DNA of 64,000 bases from Gammaproteobacteria bacterium (GTDB lineage: Bacteria; Pseudomonadota; Gammaproteobacteria; SZUA-140). Each line of letters starts with the position of its first letter. Positions within the stretch are counted from its first letter, which is position 1. Positions 24,949-35,012 of the stretch are shown here, piece after piece. The notes under the pieces were generated by a model. It was not told the DNA's origin, searched no databases, and worked only from the letters and a program-made list of their open reading frames with translations. Both the position numbers and the translations under genes were made by a program. Where the stretch lies: contig JADJQS010000008.1 of NCBI GenBank assembly GCA_016712635.1, positions 1-64,000 of the forward strand, given 5' to 3'.

Positions 24949-25629
24949 TCACATTACCGTAACTGGCACCGCAACCTGATCCGGAAGACCGGCGGCTGGC
25001 ACATCCTGTGGCGGCAGCACGTCCAGCCTCAGGGCAAAATTCTTTCTCTTCCCGGTGTGCGTCACTACGGCGACCAGTTCGCCGCCGTGGCCGCTGTGCG
25101 CCTCGACCGGCAGCACCAGAAGATTCTTTCCTTGCGCCAGCCCGCCTTCCCAACTGAGCTCGCGCTGGCCGGGATAACCGCTGACTTCGACGCCATCGGG
25201 TAGCTCTATAGTAAAACGGGCATTCTCCATGGCGTGCTCGGACTCAAATACCAGACTTACCTCCTGGGCCTGGTTCAGTGCGATCATCAGCCCGGGGATT
25301 TCCTGCGCAGGCGGTGCGTCGGATTTATACAAGACATTCACCGCAAATATCAACATGATGCTTGCCGCGAGTGCCGCACCCGGGATGCGCCATCCCAGGC
25401 GTCGGCGCTCGTGTGTGACCGCCTGCGCGATGGCGCGGTCGAAAAACGCATCGGAGGGCTCCGGGGCAGGCAGGTTGCGCAGCGCGCGGCGGACGTCATT
25501 CTCCCGCTCCAGCAGGGCACGGCATTGCCGGCATTGGCGGATATGCCGCTCAAGCGCGATGTCCATCTCAGGCCTCAGCAAGCCGTCGAGATAATCGTCC
25601 AGTTGCTTGAGGATCTGTTGGCAATCCAT
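24949..25629 (-). CDS. Zinc-finger (ZAS) anti-sigma factor
   Basis: 226 residues from the ATG with GGGGA six bases upstream; ATG 25647 is also possible. The N-terminal ZAS domain has HIRQCRQC (HxxxCxxC), the zinc site that clamps ECF sigma factors. A single membrane helix (about residues 82-99) follows, then a periplasmic beta-rich sensor domain (IELPDGVEVSGYPGQRELSW...). Encoded right after the ECF sigma gene, so it should sequester that sigma at the membrane. Confidence 0.88.
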   Translation of the reverse strand: MDCQQILKQLDDYLDGLLRPEMDIALERHIRQCRQCRALLERENDVRRALRNLPAPEPSDAFFDRAIAQAVTHERRRLGWRIPGAALAASIMLIFAVNVLYKSDAPPAQEIPGLMIALNQAQEVSLVFESEHAMENARFTIELPDGVEVSGYPGQRELSWEGGLAQGKNLLVLPVEAHSGHGGELVAVVTHTGKRKNFALRLDVLPPQDVPAAGLPDQVAVPVTVM

Positions 25630-25695
25630 AGGTGTCCCCATTTGCATACACTAGTACACGAAGGGACGGAAAAAAAGTTCCCGATACATATCCAA

Positions 25696-26310
25696 CTATA
25701 TGAATGACACCGATTTATTTTTTTCTGGCCGTGGCTGGCGTTCATCTTCCAGATGAATCAGCAATTCGCGCAAGCGCGCTCGAGCCCGGTGCAGGCGGGA
25801 TTTAAGGGTGCCAATCGGGCAATCAAGGATCACTTGCATCTCTTCCAGGGTATAGCCTTCGATGTCGTGCAGGCCGAGGACGTGCCGGTGATCTTCACTC
25901 AGTCTGTCGATGACCTGCAGCAGGTGTCGAGTCAGAACGCTTTGTTCGGTTTCGAGCTCCGGGTTACCTTCCACGCCGGGGAGATTGTCGATCGGATCGG
26001 AGCTGTGCGCATCGGCGCCATGATCGACAGCCAGATGGACAGGGGAGCGGGAATAGCGTCGGTGGTTGTCGACGAAGATACGGTACATGACGCGGCTCAG
26101 CCAGGGGCGAAGCCGATCGACTTCCATCAGTTCCTGACGGCGCGGATACAGCTTAAGCAACAGCTCCTGAAGCAGGTCCTCCGCGTCTTCCCGGCTCCGG
26201 GTGAGGCGGTAGGCGAGCCGGAAAAGCGGTTTGAGATGGGGGCGGACCAGGGTTTCAAAGGCTGATTGCTCAGACCGTCCCTTATCGCCTGCGGTGGATT
26301 TACGGTGCAA
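25696..26310 (-). CDS. ECF-family RNA polymerase sigma factor
   Basis: 204 residues. Region 2 contains LFRLAYRLTRSREDAEDLLQE and the RPWLSRVMYRIFVDNHRR segment. Region 4 contains LSEDHRHVLGLHDIEGYTLEEMQVILDCPIGTLKSRLHRARARL. No region 1.1 or 3, as for ECF sigmas. Operon with the ZAS anti-sigma and a secreted charged protein; likely autoregulated, with an envelope-derived signal. Confidence 0.93.
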   Translation of the reverse strand: MHRKSTAGDKGRSEQSAFETLVRPHLKPLFRLAYRLTRSREDAEDLLQELLLKLYPRRQELMEVDRLRPWLSRVMYRIFVDNHRRYSRSPVHLAVDHGADAHSSDPIDNLPGVEGNPELETEQSVLTRHLLQVIDRLSEDHRHVLGLHDIEGYTLEEMQVILDCPIGTLKSRLHRARARLRELLIHLEDERQPRPEKNKSVSFI

Positions 26311-26783
26311 TGGTGGCGACCCCGAAGCTTAGCCTTTCTTCGCCCCTGCCAAGAGGTGGGCTGTGTTATTGCCCGCTGCCGCTCGATCTGGGATACCGGG
26401 AGGAGTGTCGGGAAATGAGTGGTACGGATTAGTACCCATGACGCGCGAAAAGGTTCCCAATGTTCCAGTTGTTATTAGGGTATCTCGTCTCGATCTAGTC
26501 CCCGGCCGTACTTTGCTATAGACCCGCCCGACGGGAATAATCGGGGGTGATCGATATCATACTTGTTGATATTAAACATTTATTTCCGACGTGACTTGTA
26601 AGCGGAGATGTCATTGGCCGGTTACCCGGACTCTCAGGCGCAGCTTTTCAAGCATGTCCACAACCGCGTTCTGTCGCCACTGCGGTATTGAAGCTTCCCT
26701 TTACAGCGGGCGAGGGTGGACGGTAAAATACGCCCCCTTTGAGGTCTTCTTGTGTAGCAGCCAGCTTATTGCGAGGGATGTGA
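26311..26783. other. Divergent intergenic region between sigma operon and rpsU
   Basis: About 470 bases with no convincing gene. Contents seen are a small palindrome at 26421-26436 (GGTAC-6-GTACC), an AT-rich stretch around 26550-26590 (GATCGATATCATACTTGTTGATATTAAAC), and the rpsU promoter at 26700-26729. A 66-codon frame at 26591-26791 has no plausible start context and overlaps that promoter. Confidence 0.6.
26700..26729 (+). promoter_or_regulatory. Sigma-70 promoter of rpsU operon
   Basis: TTTACA (26700-26705), an 18-base spacer and TAAAAT (26724-26729) place the transcript start near 26736, about 48 bases before the rpsU ATG. Confidence 0.65.
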
Positions 26784-27002
26784 ATGCCTAATGTTCGCGT
26801 GAGAGACAACGAGCCGTTCGAAGTGGCGTTGCGCCGCTTCAAGCGTATCTGTGAAAAAAGCGGTGTTCTGTCCGAGATACGCCGGCGGGAGTTTTATGAA
26901 AAGCCCACCTCGGTTCGCAAGCGCAAGGCCGCGGCTGCGGTCAAACGCCAGCAGAAGCGCACATCGATGGAGCGTGCTCGTTTCTCCCGCCCTCATTCTT
27001 GA
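26784..27002 (+). CDS. rpsU: 30S ribosomal protein S21
   Basis: 72 residues, PNVRVRDNEPFEVALRRFKR...EFYEKPTSVRKRK, near-universal S21 sequence with a basic C-terminus. GAGGG ribosome site. First gene of the macromolecular synthesis operon (rpsU-yqeY-dnaG-rpoD), which links translation, replication priming and transcription. Confidence 0.97.
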   Translation: MPNVRVRDNEPFEVALRRFKRICEKSGVLSEIRRREFYEKPTSVRKRKAAAAVKRQQKRTSMERARFSRPHS

Positions 27003-27085
27003 ATAAACCAGACGGCGCGTGCCCCGGCGAGGGGCCGCGTCGCTTGAAATCGCGCCACTCCTAGCTATTCCGCGGGCTTCTTCAT

Positions 27086-27535
27086 ATGGAAACATCGATC
27101 AAGCGTCGCCTGCAGGAAGACATGAAAACCGCCATGCGTGCCAGGGACAGCCAGCGCCTGGGCATCATCCGGCTCATCAACGCGGCGATCAAGCAGCGTG
27201 AGGTCGACGAACGCATCGCCCTTGATGATGAACAGGTCATCGTCGTACTTAGCAAGATGATCAAGCAGCGCAATGACTCCATCGACCAGTACGGCAAGGC
27301 CGGACGCCAGGATCTGGTCGATAAGGAAGCCTATGAAATCAAGGTCATAGAAGAATACCTCCCTCCCGCGCTCTCGGAAGAGGAACTGACCGGCCTGATC
27401 GATCGGGCGGTGGCCCAGACGGGTGCGCAGTCAGTCAAAGACATGGGCAAGGTCATGAGTGTGTTGAAGCCGCTGGTTCAGGGACGCGCCGATATGGGAG
27501 TGGTCGGAGCCCGGATCAAGGCCAGGCTCGGTTAG
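27086..27535 (+). CDS. yqeY: GatB/YqeY domain protein
   Basis: 149 residues, standard YqeY length. It begins SIKRRLQEDMKTAMRARDSQRLGIIRLINAAIK and ends with the YqeY helical tail (MGKVMSVLKPLVQGRADMGVVGARIKARL). Resembles the tRNA-binding tail domain of the GatB amidotransferase subunit. Between rpsU and dnaG, a frequent arrangement. Confidence 0.93.
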   Translation: METSIKRRLQEDMKTAMRARDSQRLGIIRLINAAIKQREVDERIALDDEQVIVVLSKMIKQRNDSIDQYGKAGRQDLVDKEAYEIKVIEEYLPPALSEEELTGLIDRAVAQTGAQSVKDMGKVMSVLKPLVQGRADMGVVGARIKARLG

Positions 27536-27542
27536 AATCGCG

Positions 27543-27661
27543 GATACAAGGGATCGGCATTACAAGGAAAAGAGGGGGTGTATGCGCATGCGGGCGCCTG
27601 ATCGAGACTCCAGCCACGGCCCCGGCGATACCCTTGTCCCTTGTATCTTCGCCCTTGTATC
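27543..27661. repeat. GATACAAGGG inverted/direct repeats before dnaG
   Basis: GATACAAGGG (27543-27552) is answered by its complement CCCTTGTATC twice (27638-27647 and 27652-27661), plus a partial CCCTTGT (27631-27637). In the yqeY-dnaG transcript the first copy could pair with either later copy, giving two mutually exclusive folds just before the dnaG start at 27672. Confidence 0.6.
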
Positions 27662-27671
27662 TTAGTTCACC

Positions 27672-29450
27672 ATGGCAGGCAGGATTCCCCAGGACTTCAT
27701 CGATGGATTGACCGCCCGCGTCGACATCGTAGAAGTGATAGACAGTTACGTAGCCCTGCGCAAGGCCGGGCGCGAATATGTGGCGCGCTGCCCGTTTCAC
27801 GAAGAAAAAACCCCGTCTTTCACGGTCAGTCCCGAGAAACAGTTTTATCATTGCTTCGGCTGCGGTGCCCACGGAACCGTTATCGGTTTCATGATGGAGT
27901 ACTGCCATCTCGATTTCGTCGACGCGGTCCATGAGCTTGCCCAGAGAGTCGGACTGGAGGTCCCCCAGGCGCCTGGCAGCGACCGGGCCCGGCAGGGCGG
28001 TGAATCCTTCGATATCCTGCGGGAGGCGGCGCACTATTTCCGCCGCCAGCTGCGTGATCACCCGCGGGGAAAGCTGGCAGTAGACTATCTCAAGGGACGC
28101 GGCGTCGCCGGGGATACCGCCACCGAGTTTGCGATCGGTTATGCCCCCGCAGGATGGGACAATCTGTCCGGTTCCCTTGGCGGCATGTTCGGTGCGGAGG
28201 CGCTGGCGGCGGCGGGACTGCTCATCAAGCGCGATCAGGGCGGATACTACGATCGCTTTCGTGACCGCGTCATGTTTCCCATCCGGGATGTTCGCGGCCG
28301 GGTGATCGGATTCGGCGGCCGGGTGATCGGCGACGACACACCGAAGTACCTGAACTCTCCGGAGACAGACCTCTTTCATAAAGGGCGCGAACTTTACGGG
28401 CTGTACGAGGCGCGCAGCAGCATCAAGCAACTTGAACGCCTGCTTGTGGTCGAAGGTTACATGGATGTGGTCATGCTGGCGCAGCATGGAATCCGTTATG
28501 CCGTTGCGACCCTCGGCACCGCGACCACTCCGCAGCATCTGGAGCGCATGTTCAGGCTGGTGCCGGAGGTGGTCTTCTGTTTTGACGGTGACCGGGCCGG
28601 CCGCGAGGCAGCATGGCGCGCCCTCGAGCAGGCACTGCCTGCTCTGCGGGACGGGTGGCAGGCGCGCTTCATGTTTGTTCCCGAGGGTGATGACCCGGAT
28701 TCGCTGGTGCGCAAGGAACACAGGGAGGTGTTTGAAACACGTGTTGAGAACGCAATCACGCTTTCCACTTTCTTCTATGACACGCTGGTAGGGCGTGCCG
28801 ATATATCGAGCATAGATGGTCGGGCTCGATTGGTGGAACTGGTGCGCCCCTATCTTGCAAGGCTGGCCCCTGGGGTTTTCCGGCAGCTGATGATCGATCG
28901 TCTGGCGGAACTGTCGAGACTGAACCCCGATGTCCTGGCGGGAATGCTGTCAGGCAAGCAGGGGTCCAGCCGTCCCGCCGGACGCCCCCGGGGTCCTCAA
29001 GGCGAGCGTACGGTGGTCTCGCTGGTACGCAGGGCGATCTCCCATCTGTTGCGGAAACCCGCCTTGGCCCAGCATGCGGTAGATTACAAGCGGCTGATTA
29101 GTATGGAGACTCCCGGCGTAGGATTATTGGTGGAGATGCTTGATTTGTTGCAGGTTAACCCTCATTTCACAACAGCCATCGTGCTGGAGCATTGGCGCGA
29201 CCACGAGCACGCCAAGGCGCTGGCCAGGCTGGCCCGGGAAGAGTCGCTGGTACCGTACGAAGAGCTGGATCGGGAGTTTCTTGAAGCCTTGCACCGCCTC
29301 CAGCTCGGTTATGTCGAGCAGCAGATCGGCACCCTGAACAGCCGTCCGCGGGACGCATGGAGTCAGCAGGAAAAGGAGGAGCTGACCCGGCTGCTACAGG
29401 AAAAGAAGTCGCTCAAACAGTTAGTTATGGATATGTCGACGGTCGAATGA
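27672..29450 (+). CDS. dnaG: DNA primase
   Basis: 592 residues. The N-terminal zinc site is ARCPFHEEKTPSF followed by YHCFGCGAHG (CHCC). The TOPRIM core contains LLVVEGYMDVVML and CFDGDRAGREAAWRAL. The C-terminal ~150 residues form the DnaB-binding helical domain. It makes RNA primers at the replication fork. No obvious Shine-Dalgarno; expression may be governed by the upstream repeats. Confidence 0.97.
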   Translation: MAGRIPQDFIDGLTARVDIVEVIDSYVALRKAGREYVARCPFHEEKTPSFTVSPEKQFYHCFGCGAHGTVIGFMMEYCHLDFVDAVHELAQRVGLEVPQAPGSDRARQGGESFDILREAAHYFRRQLRDHPRGKLAVDYLKGRGVAGDTATEFAIGYAPAGWDNLSGSLGGMFGAEALAAAGLLIKRDQGGYYDRFRDRVMFPIRDVRGRVIGFGGRVIGDDTPKYLNSPETDLFHKGRELYGLYEARSSIKQLERLLVVEGYMDVVMLAQHGIRYAVATLGTATTPQHLERMFRLVPEVVFCFDGDRAGREAAWRALEQALPALRDGWQARFMFVPEGDDPDSLVRKEHREVFETRVENAITLSTFFYDTLVGRADISSIDGRARLVELVRPYLARLAPGVFRQLMIDRLAELSRLNPDVLAGMLSGKQGSSRPAGRPRGPQGERTVVSLVRRAISHLLRKPALAQHAVDYKRLISMETPGVGLLVEMLDLLQVNPHFTTAIVLEHWRDHEHAKALARLAREESLVPYEELDREFLEALHRLQLGYVEQQIGTLNSRPRDAWSQQEKEELTRLLQEKKSLKQLVMDMSTVE

Positions 29451-29554
29451 CGGGTGTTTAAGTATTGCCGCGATATGTTCTCAATCCCCGGCTGCATGTA
29501 GTAGAATCGGCCGTTTCATTGTCAATCTAGTCGACCAGAGGTCGGGAAGCCATT

Positions 29555-31399
<1,845 letters not shown>

Positions 31400-31428
31400 T
31401 CAGGCAATCGCCGCAAGGCAAAAGTAAA

Positions 31429-31456
31429 AAGGGAGCCGCGAGGCTCCCTTTGTTTT
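31429..31456 (+). terminator. Terminator after rpoD
   Basis: AAGGGAGCC (31429-31437), GCGA tetraloop, GGCTCCCTT (31442-31450), then TGTTTT. A strong intrinsic terminator 30 bases after the rpoD stop. Confidence 0.9.
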
Positions 31457-31580
31457 CCGGCTCGCCGTTTTTGCAGCGATCTTCCAGCCATATCCTTGAT
31501 TTCCGCTAGCTTCGCAGCGCTGAACGCCGGCGTTGTGTGGTGTGAATTTCACAATGCTGCGCTATACTTTCGCGCATTCC

Positions 31581-31657
<77 letters not shown>

Positions 31658-31910
31658 AATCGTCCGTGACAACGCGATTGCGCGATCGCGCTCACCCCGG
31701 GAGTCATGGATCTGTTTTCCGCACACATGTGCCGTCGACACGTCTATCGACCTGGCGGGACGGCATCGCCGCGAATCTGCTGGCCGGTGGTGAGCAGGGG
31801 TGCGCAGGAGTCCTCGATACCATATCTTGATGTTGAGACCGCGATGTTTCGAAGCCTCGACTTGCTCAAGGATGAACTTTTTACCTCGGGCGCGGTCTTC
31901 TAGTATAAGT

Positions 31911-32013
31911 TCTGTCAAGGTCTGTCAGCGACAGCTAAAGTCGATACGGACGTCGGCACCTTGACAGGCTTCTAATTCCCATAGGCCCCGCCCGGTGCGG
32001 GGCCTTCGTGTTT
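31911..32013 (+). ncRNA. Candidate structured small RNA with own terminator
   Basis: CTGTCAAGGT (31912-31921) pairs perfectly with ACCTTGACAG (31958-31967), enclosing a CTGTC-AGC-GACAG hairpin (31922-31934). A terminator hairpin ends at 32005. A TATAAG box lies at 31904-31909 but any -35 is poor. It could be a small RNA or a 5' leader element of the next cluster. No known family recognised. Confidence 0.35.
31983..32013 (+). terminator. Strong GC hairpin terminator
   Basis: AGGCCCCGC (31983-31991), 5-base loop, GCGGGGCCT (31997-32005), followed by TCGTGTTTG. It ends no annotated protein gene, which supports a transcript from the 31.9-kb region, or transcriptional attenuation ahead of the next cluster. 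Confidence 0.65.
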
Positions 32014-32116
32014 GTATCCCACAGAATTTCCCTTTGTAATAAGCAGCTTACTTAAGCGTATTTTAAGTTCGGCACCCTATCTTAGGCGCTGTATGAAGCC
32101 GAAACAGGTACCAGAC

Positions 32117-32866
32117 ATGAATACATCAGCAGAAATCAACACGGGGTCCGCGCGGTGCGCGGTATCGGCGTTGCCGCGCCTGGGTGAGCCGCATACGACG
32201 CTGACACTGGCCACGCATGGTCGCGGCGATCCCCTGCGCCCGGTCATGGAGGGCTTCGTGCGCGACCGTTTCCGTCGCGCCTACGGAGCGGAGGTTGAAA
32301 GCTTTTGTCCGGAACTGCTCAGTCTGGTGTGCGAAGACCAATCCCTGTGCGCCGTGGCAGGGGTGCGGCCGGCGGCGGACGAGCGGCTGTACTCCGAGTA
32401 TTACCTCGATACCGATGTCGAGGCGTTTCTCGCGGAGCAGCTGGGCCGATCCGGTATTCCCCGCGCCTCCATCGTCGAGGTGGGTAATCTGGCCCCGGCA
32501 AGCGTCGGACAGGCGCGCTGGCTGATTGCGACCCTGACTGCATACCTCTATTCATCCGGTTTTGAATGGGTGGTGTTCACCGCCATTCCGCCCATCTATA
32601 ACGCATTCGTCCGCCTTGGACTGCCGTTGAAGATCCATGCCCAGGCGGATATCACGCGCCTGCCACCCGAGGTGCGCGACCAGTGGGGCAGCTATTACGA
32701 GGCGGGTCCTGTGGTGTGCTACGGCGATATCGCCGAGGGCTTCCGCCAGCTGGGCGCCGCCATCCACCCGGATAGACGCAAACTCTGGAGCCTGTGGCTG
32801 GACGCACAGCGGCTCGGAAACCATGAAGCCGGAACGACTTCGTTCCGTGCAGTGGGGGGTGAATGA
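32117..32866 (+). CDS. Thermostable haemolysin family protein (GNAT-like)
   Basis: 249 residues from ATG 32117 (CAGG upstream); ATG 32093 or TTG 32012 would extend it. The core FVRDRFRRAYGAEVESFCPELLSL, SEYYLDTDVEAFLAEQLG and IVEVGNLAPASVGQARWLI matches the T_hemolysin family, which I recall as having an N-acyltransferase-like fold. Members are named after a Vibrio haemolysin, but the enzymatic-looking fold and partners here suggest an acyl-transfer role. Its stop overlaps the ligase start by 4 bases. Activity is inferred. Confidence 0.8.
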   Translation: MNTSAEINTGSARCAVSALPRLGEPHTTLTLATHGRGDPLRPVMEGFVRDRFRRAYGAEVESFCPELLSLVCEDQSLCAVAGVRPAADERLYSEYYLDTDVEAFLAEQLGRSGIPRASIVEVGNLAPASVGQARWLIATLTAYLYSSGFEWVVFTAIPPIYNAFVRLGLPLKIHAQADITRLPPEVRDQWGSYYEAGPVVCYGDIAEGFRQLGAAIHPDRRKLWSLWLDAQRLGNHEAGTTSFRAVGGE

Positions 32867-34338
32867 GCAGACTGATCACGCGCCTGCGCGTGCACGCACA
32901 GGAACGGCCGGATGCGCCCGCAGTAGCTGGCGAGCACGTGTCTCTCGGTTATGCCCGACTGGTCGATGAAGTCGAGAATCTGGCTGCGCGGTTGCCGGGG
33001 CGGTGTCTGGGTTTGTTGCTGGATAACGGACCGGCATGGGTTATTGCCGATCTCGCGGCGCTGACGGGAAATATCATATGTATTCCCCTGCCGGGGTTCT
33101 TCACCGATGAACAGCTCGTGCACACCGTACGCGATGCCGGCGTAGACTGCCTGCTCACCGATCAACCGGAGCGCCTTGCCCGGATTGCCATTGGCGTGGT
33201 GTCGACCGCAGTAGAGGTCGCCGGCGAAACGCTGGCCCTGGGTGTGCTGCCGGGCGCGATTGCGGCGATCGGTTACTCCGATATGGCAAAGGTCACCTAT
33301 ACCTCGGGCAGCACAGGTGAGCCGCGCGGGGTCTGCGTGTCTTGTCAGGCGCTGGAACACAAGGTCGAAATTCTGGCTCGCGCCACCGGCGCCACCGAAA
33401 CAGACGTCAGTCTGTGTCTGACTCCGCTCTCCACCCTGCTGGAGAACCTCGGCGGTGTGTATGTGCCCTTGCTCGCGGGTGCGCTGTGCCGCGTGCCCCG
33501 CCTGAGTTCGGTCGGACTCTCAGGTTCCTCCGGCCTCGATGTGGCACGACTGATCAGTGCGTTGAACAGCTATCTCCCCAGCAGCGTGATCGTGATCCCG
33601 CAGCAGTTGCGCGCGATGCTGGCGGCGCGTGCGCGAGGTGCGAATCTGCCCGACAGCCTGCGCTTCATTGCCGTGGGAGGTGCGCCGGTGGCGCGGGATC
33701 TGCTGCTGCAAGCGCGGCGCGACGGGCTGCCGGTGTACCAGGGCTACGGGCTGTCAGAGGCGGTGTCGGTCGTCGCCCTTAATACGCCCGGCGCCAACCG
33801 TATCGGTTCGGCGGGCAGGCCACTTCCGGGCTTGACGGTGCGCATCGCCGGGGATGGCGAAATCATGGTGCGGGGCGATTTGTTCAGCGGTTACCTGGGC
33901 GACCAGCCGCGCGGAGATGATGAGCTGACCACTGGCGATCTCGGCTATCTCGATACCGAGGGCTATCTTTACGTGACCGGGCGCAAGAAGAACGCCTATG
34001 CGACAGCGTACGGACGTAATGTCTCCCCCGAATGGATCGAGGGCCAACTCTTGGCCCAGACGGCCTTGGCGCAGGCTGTGGTTTTCGGTGAGTCGAGCCC
34101 GGTCAATGTTGCGCTGATCGTCGCGATGAAGGGCGCGCGCGCCGAGGATGTCGGGATGGCGGTGGAGGCGGCGAACCGCAGTCTGCCGGATTACGCGCGC
34201 GTGGGCAGATACGTGCTCGCCGCGGAACCGTTCACGATTGCGAATGGACAGCTTACAGGAACCGGGCGTCCGCGCCGCGACGAGCTCGCACGCCGCTATG
34301 CCGACGTGCTCCGGCCCATAATGCGGGAGGCAGTCTAG
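32863..34338 (+). CDS. AMP-dependent acyl ligase
   Basis: 491 residues of the ANL superfamily. The P-loop-like VTYTSGSTGEPRGV (about 145-158), the motif VYQGYGLSEAVSVVALN, and TTGDLGYLDTEGYLYVTGRKKN with the adenylate-binding Asp and hinge are intact. The C-terminal lid is short but present. The substrate is expected to be a fatty or other carboxylic acid activated as acyl-AMP or acyl-CoA. Tightly coupled to both the upstream haemolysin-like gene (ATGA overlap) and the downstream di-iron gene (adjacent ATG). Confidence 0.9.
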   Translation: MSRLITRLRVHAQERPDAPAVAGEHVSLGYARLVDEVENLAARLPGRCLGLLLDNGPAWVIADLAALTGNIICIPLPGFFTDEQLVHTVRDAGVDCLLTDQPERLARIAIGVVSTAVEVAGETLALGVLPGAIAAIGYSDMAKVTYTSGSTGEPRGVCVSCQALEHKVEILARATGATETDVSLCLTPLSTLLENLGGVYVPLLAGALCRVPRLSSVGLSGSSGLDVARLISALNSYLPSSVIVIPQQLRAMLAARARGANLPDSLRFIAVGGAPVARDLLLQARRDGLPVYQGYGLSEAVSVVALNTPGANRIGSAGRPLPGLTVRIAGDGEIMVRGDLFSGYLGDQPRGDDELTTGDLGYLDTEGYLYVTGRKKNAYATAYGRNVSPEWIEGQLLAQTALAQAVVFGESSPVNVALIVAMKGARAEDVGMAVEAANRSLPDYARVGRYVLAAEPFTIANGQLTGTGRPRRDELARRYADVLRPIMREAV

Positions 34339-34995
34339 ATGAGTTTCAGTGATGATCTGATCGTCGCTACCGAAGCGGCGCGCGGGGACTTCCTTGCTAT
34401 CCCGGCGATCACGCGCGGCATGCGTGGCGAGATACCACTCTCGGCCTATATCGCATTTCTTGCCGAAGCCTACCACCATGTCAAGCACACGGTGCCTCTG
34501 TTGATGGCGTGCGGAGCCGCGCTGCCTGAACGTCTCGAATGGCTGCGCGAGGCGATGGGCCATTACATCGAGGAGGAGATGGGACATCAGGAATGGATAT
34601 TGAACGACATCCGCGCCTGCGGCGCCGATGCCGAGGCGGTGCGGCGCGGCAGACCGGGCGCGGCCACGGAGGTCATGGTGGCATATGCCTATGACACCGT
34701 TCGGCGCGGAAACCCGGCAGGCTTTCTTGGCATGGTATTCGTGCTCGAGGGCACGAGCATCCGGCTTGCCTGCCAGGCGGCGCATGTCATACAGGCGTCT
34801 CTCGGTCTGCCCGACCGGGCGTTCAGCTATCTGAATTCGCATGGCGCGCTCGATCTCAAGCATATGGAGTTTTTCAGTTCTCTGGTCAATCGCCTTGATG
34901 ACGAGACAGACCGGCAGGCGGTCCTGCATGGGGCCATGATGTTTTACCGGCTTTACGGCGACATCTTTCGCAGTCTGCCCTTGGACAAGGATTAA
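34339..34995 (+). CDS. Haem-oxygenase-like di-iron protein (TenA/UndA type)
   Basis: 218 residues, all-helical TenA/PqqC-like fold. Putative metal ligands are E43 (FLAEAYHHVKH), E80 and H83 (EEEMGHQEW), E137 (VLEGTS), and H168-x3-D172-x2-H175 (SHGALDLKH). This acidic/His pattern is that of haem-oxygenase-like di-iron oxygenases, such as the fatty-acid decarboxylase UndA, rather than thiaminase TenA, which lacks a metal site. It begins right after the ligase stop. Substrate unknown. Confidence 0.75.
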   Translation: MSFSDDLIVATEAARGDFLAIPAITRGMRGEIPLSAYIAFLAEAYHHVKHTVPLLMACGAALPERLEWLREAMGHYIEEEMGHQEWILNDIRACGADAEAVRRGRPGAATEVMVAYAYDTVRRGNPAGFLGMVFVLEGTSIRLACQAAHVIQASLGLPDRAFSYLNSHGALDLKHMEFFSSLVNRLDDETDRQAVLHGAMMFYRLYGDIFRSLPLDKD

Positions 34996-35012
34996 TTCAG
35001 GAGGAAGCGCTT

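Larger units (their letters stand above)
31658..32116. other. Intergenic region after the tRNA
   Basis: About 460 bases without a believable protein gene. The only frame (31592-31918, minus) runs antisense through the tRNA and yields the familiar spurious tail SDSNRGPRDYESPALTD. The right half holds the structured RNA candidate and a strong terminator. A TATCTT element at 32078-32083 may be the -10 of the following cluster. Confidence 0.55.

Noticed and set aside
26591..26791. 66-codon plus-strand frame before rpsU
   Set aside because: Spans the rpsU promoter and has no ribosome site.
31658..32116. Integration site at the tRNA 3' end
   Set aside because: No duplicated tRNA tail and no integrase nearby.
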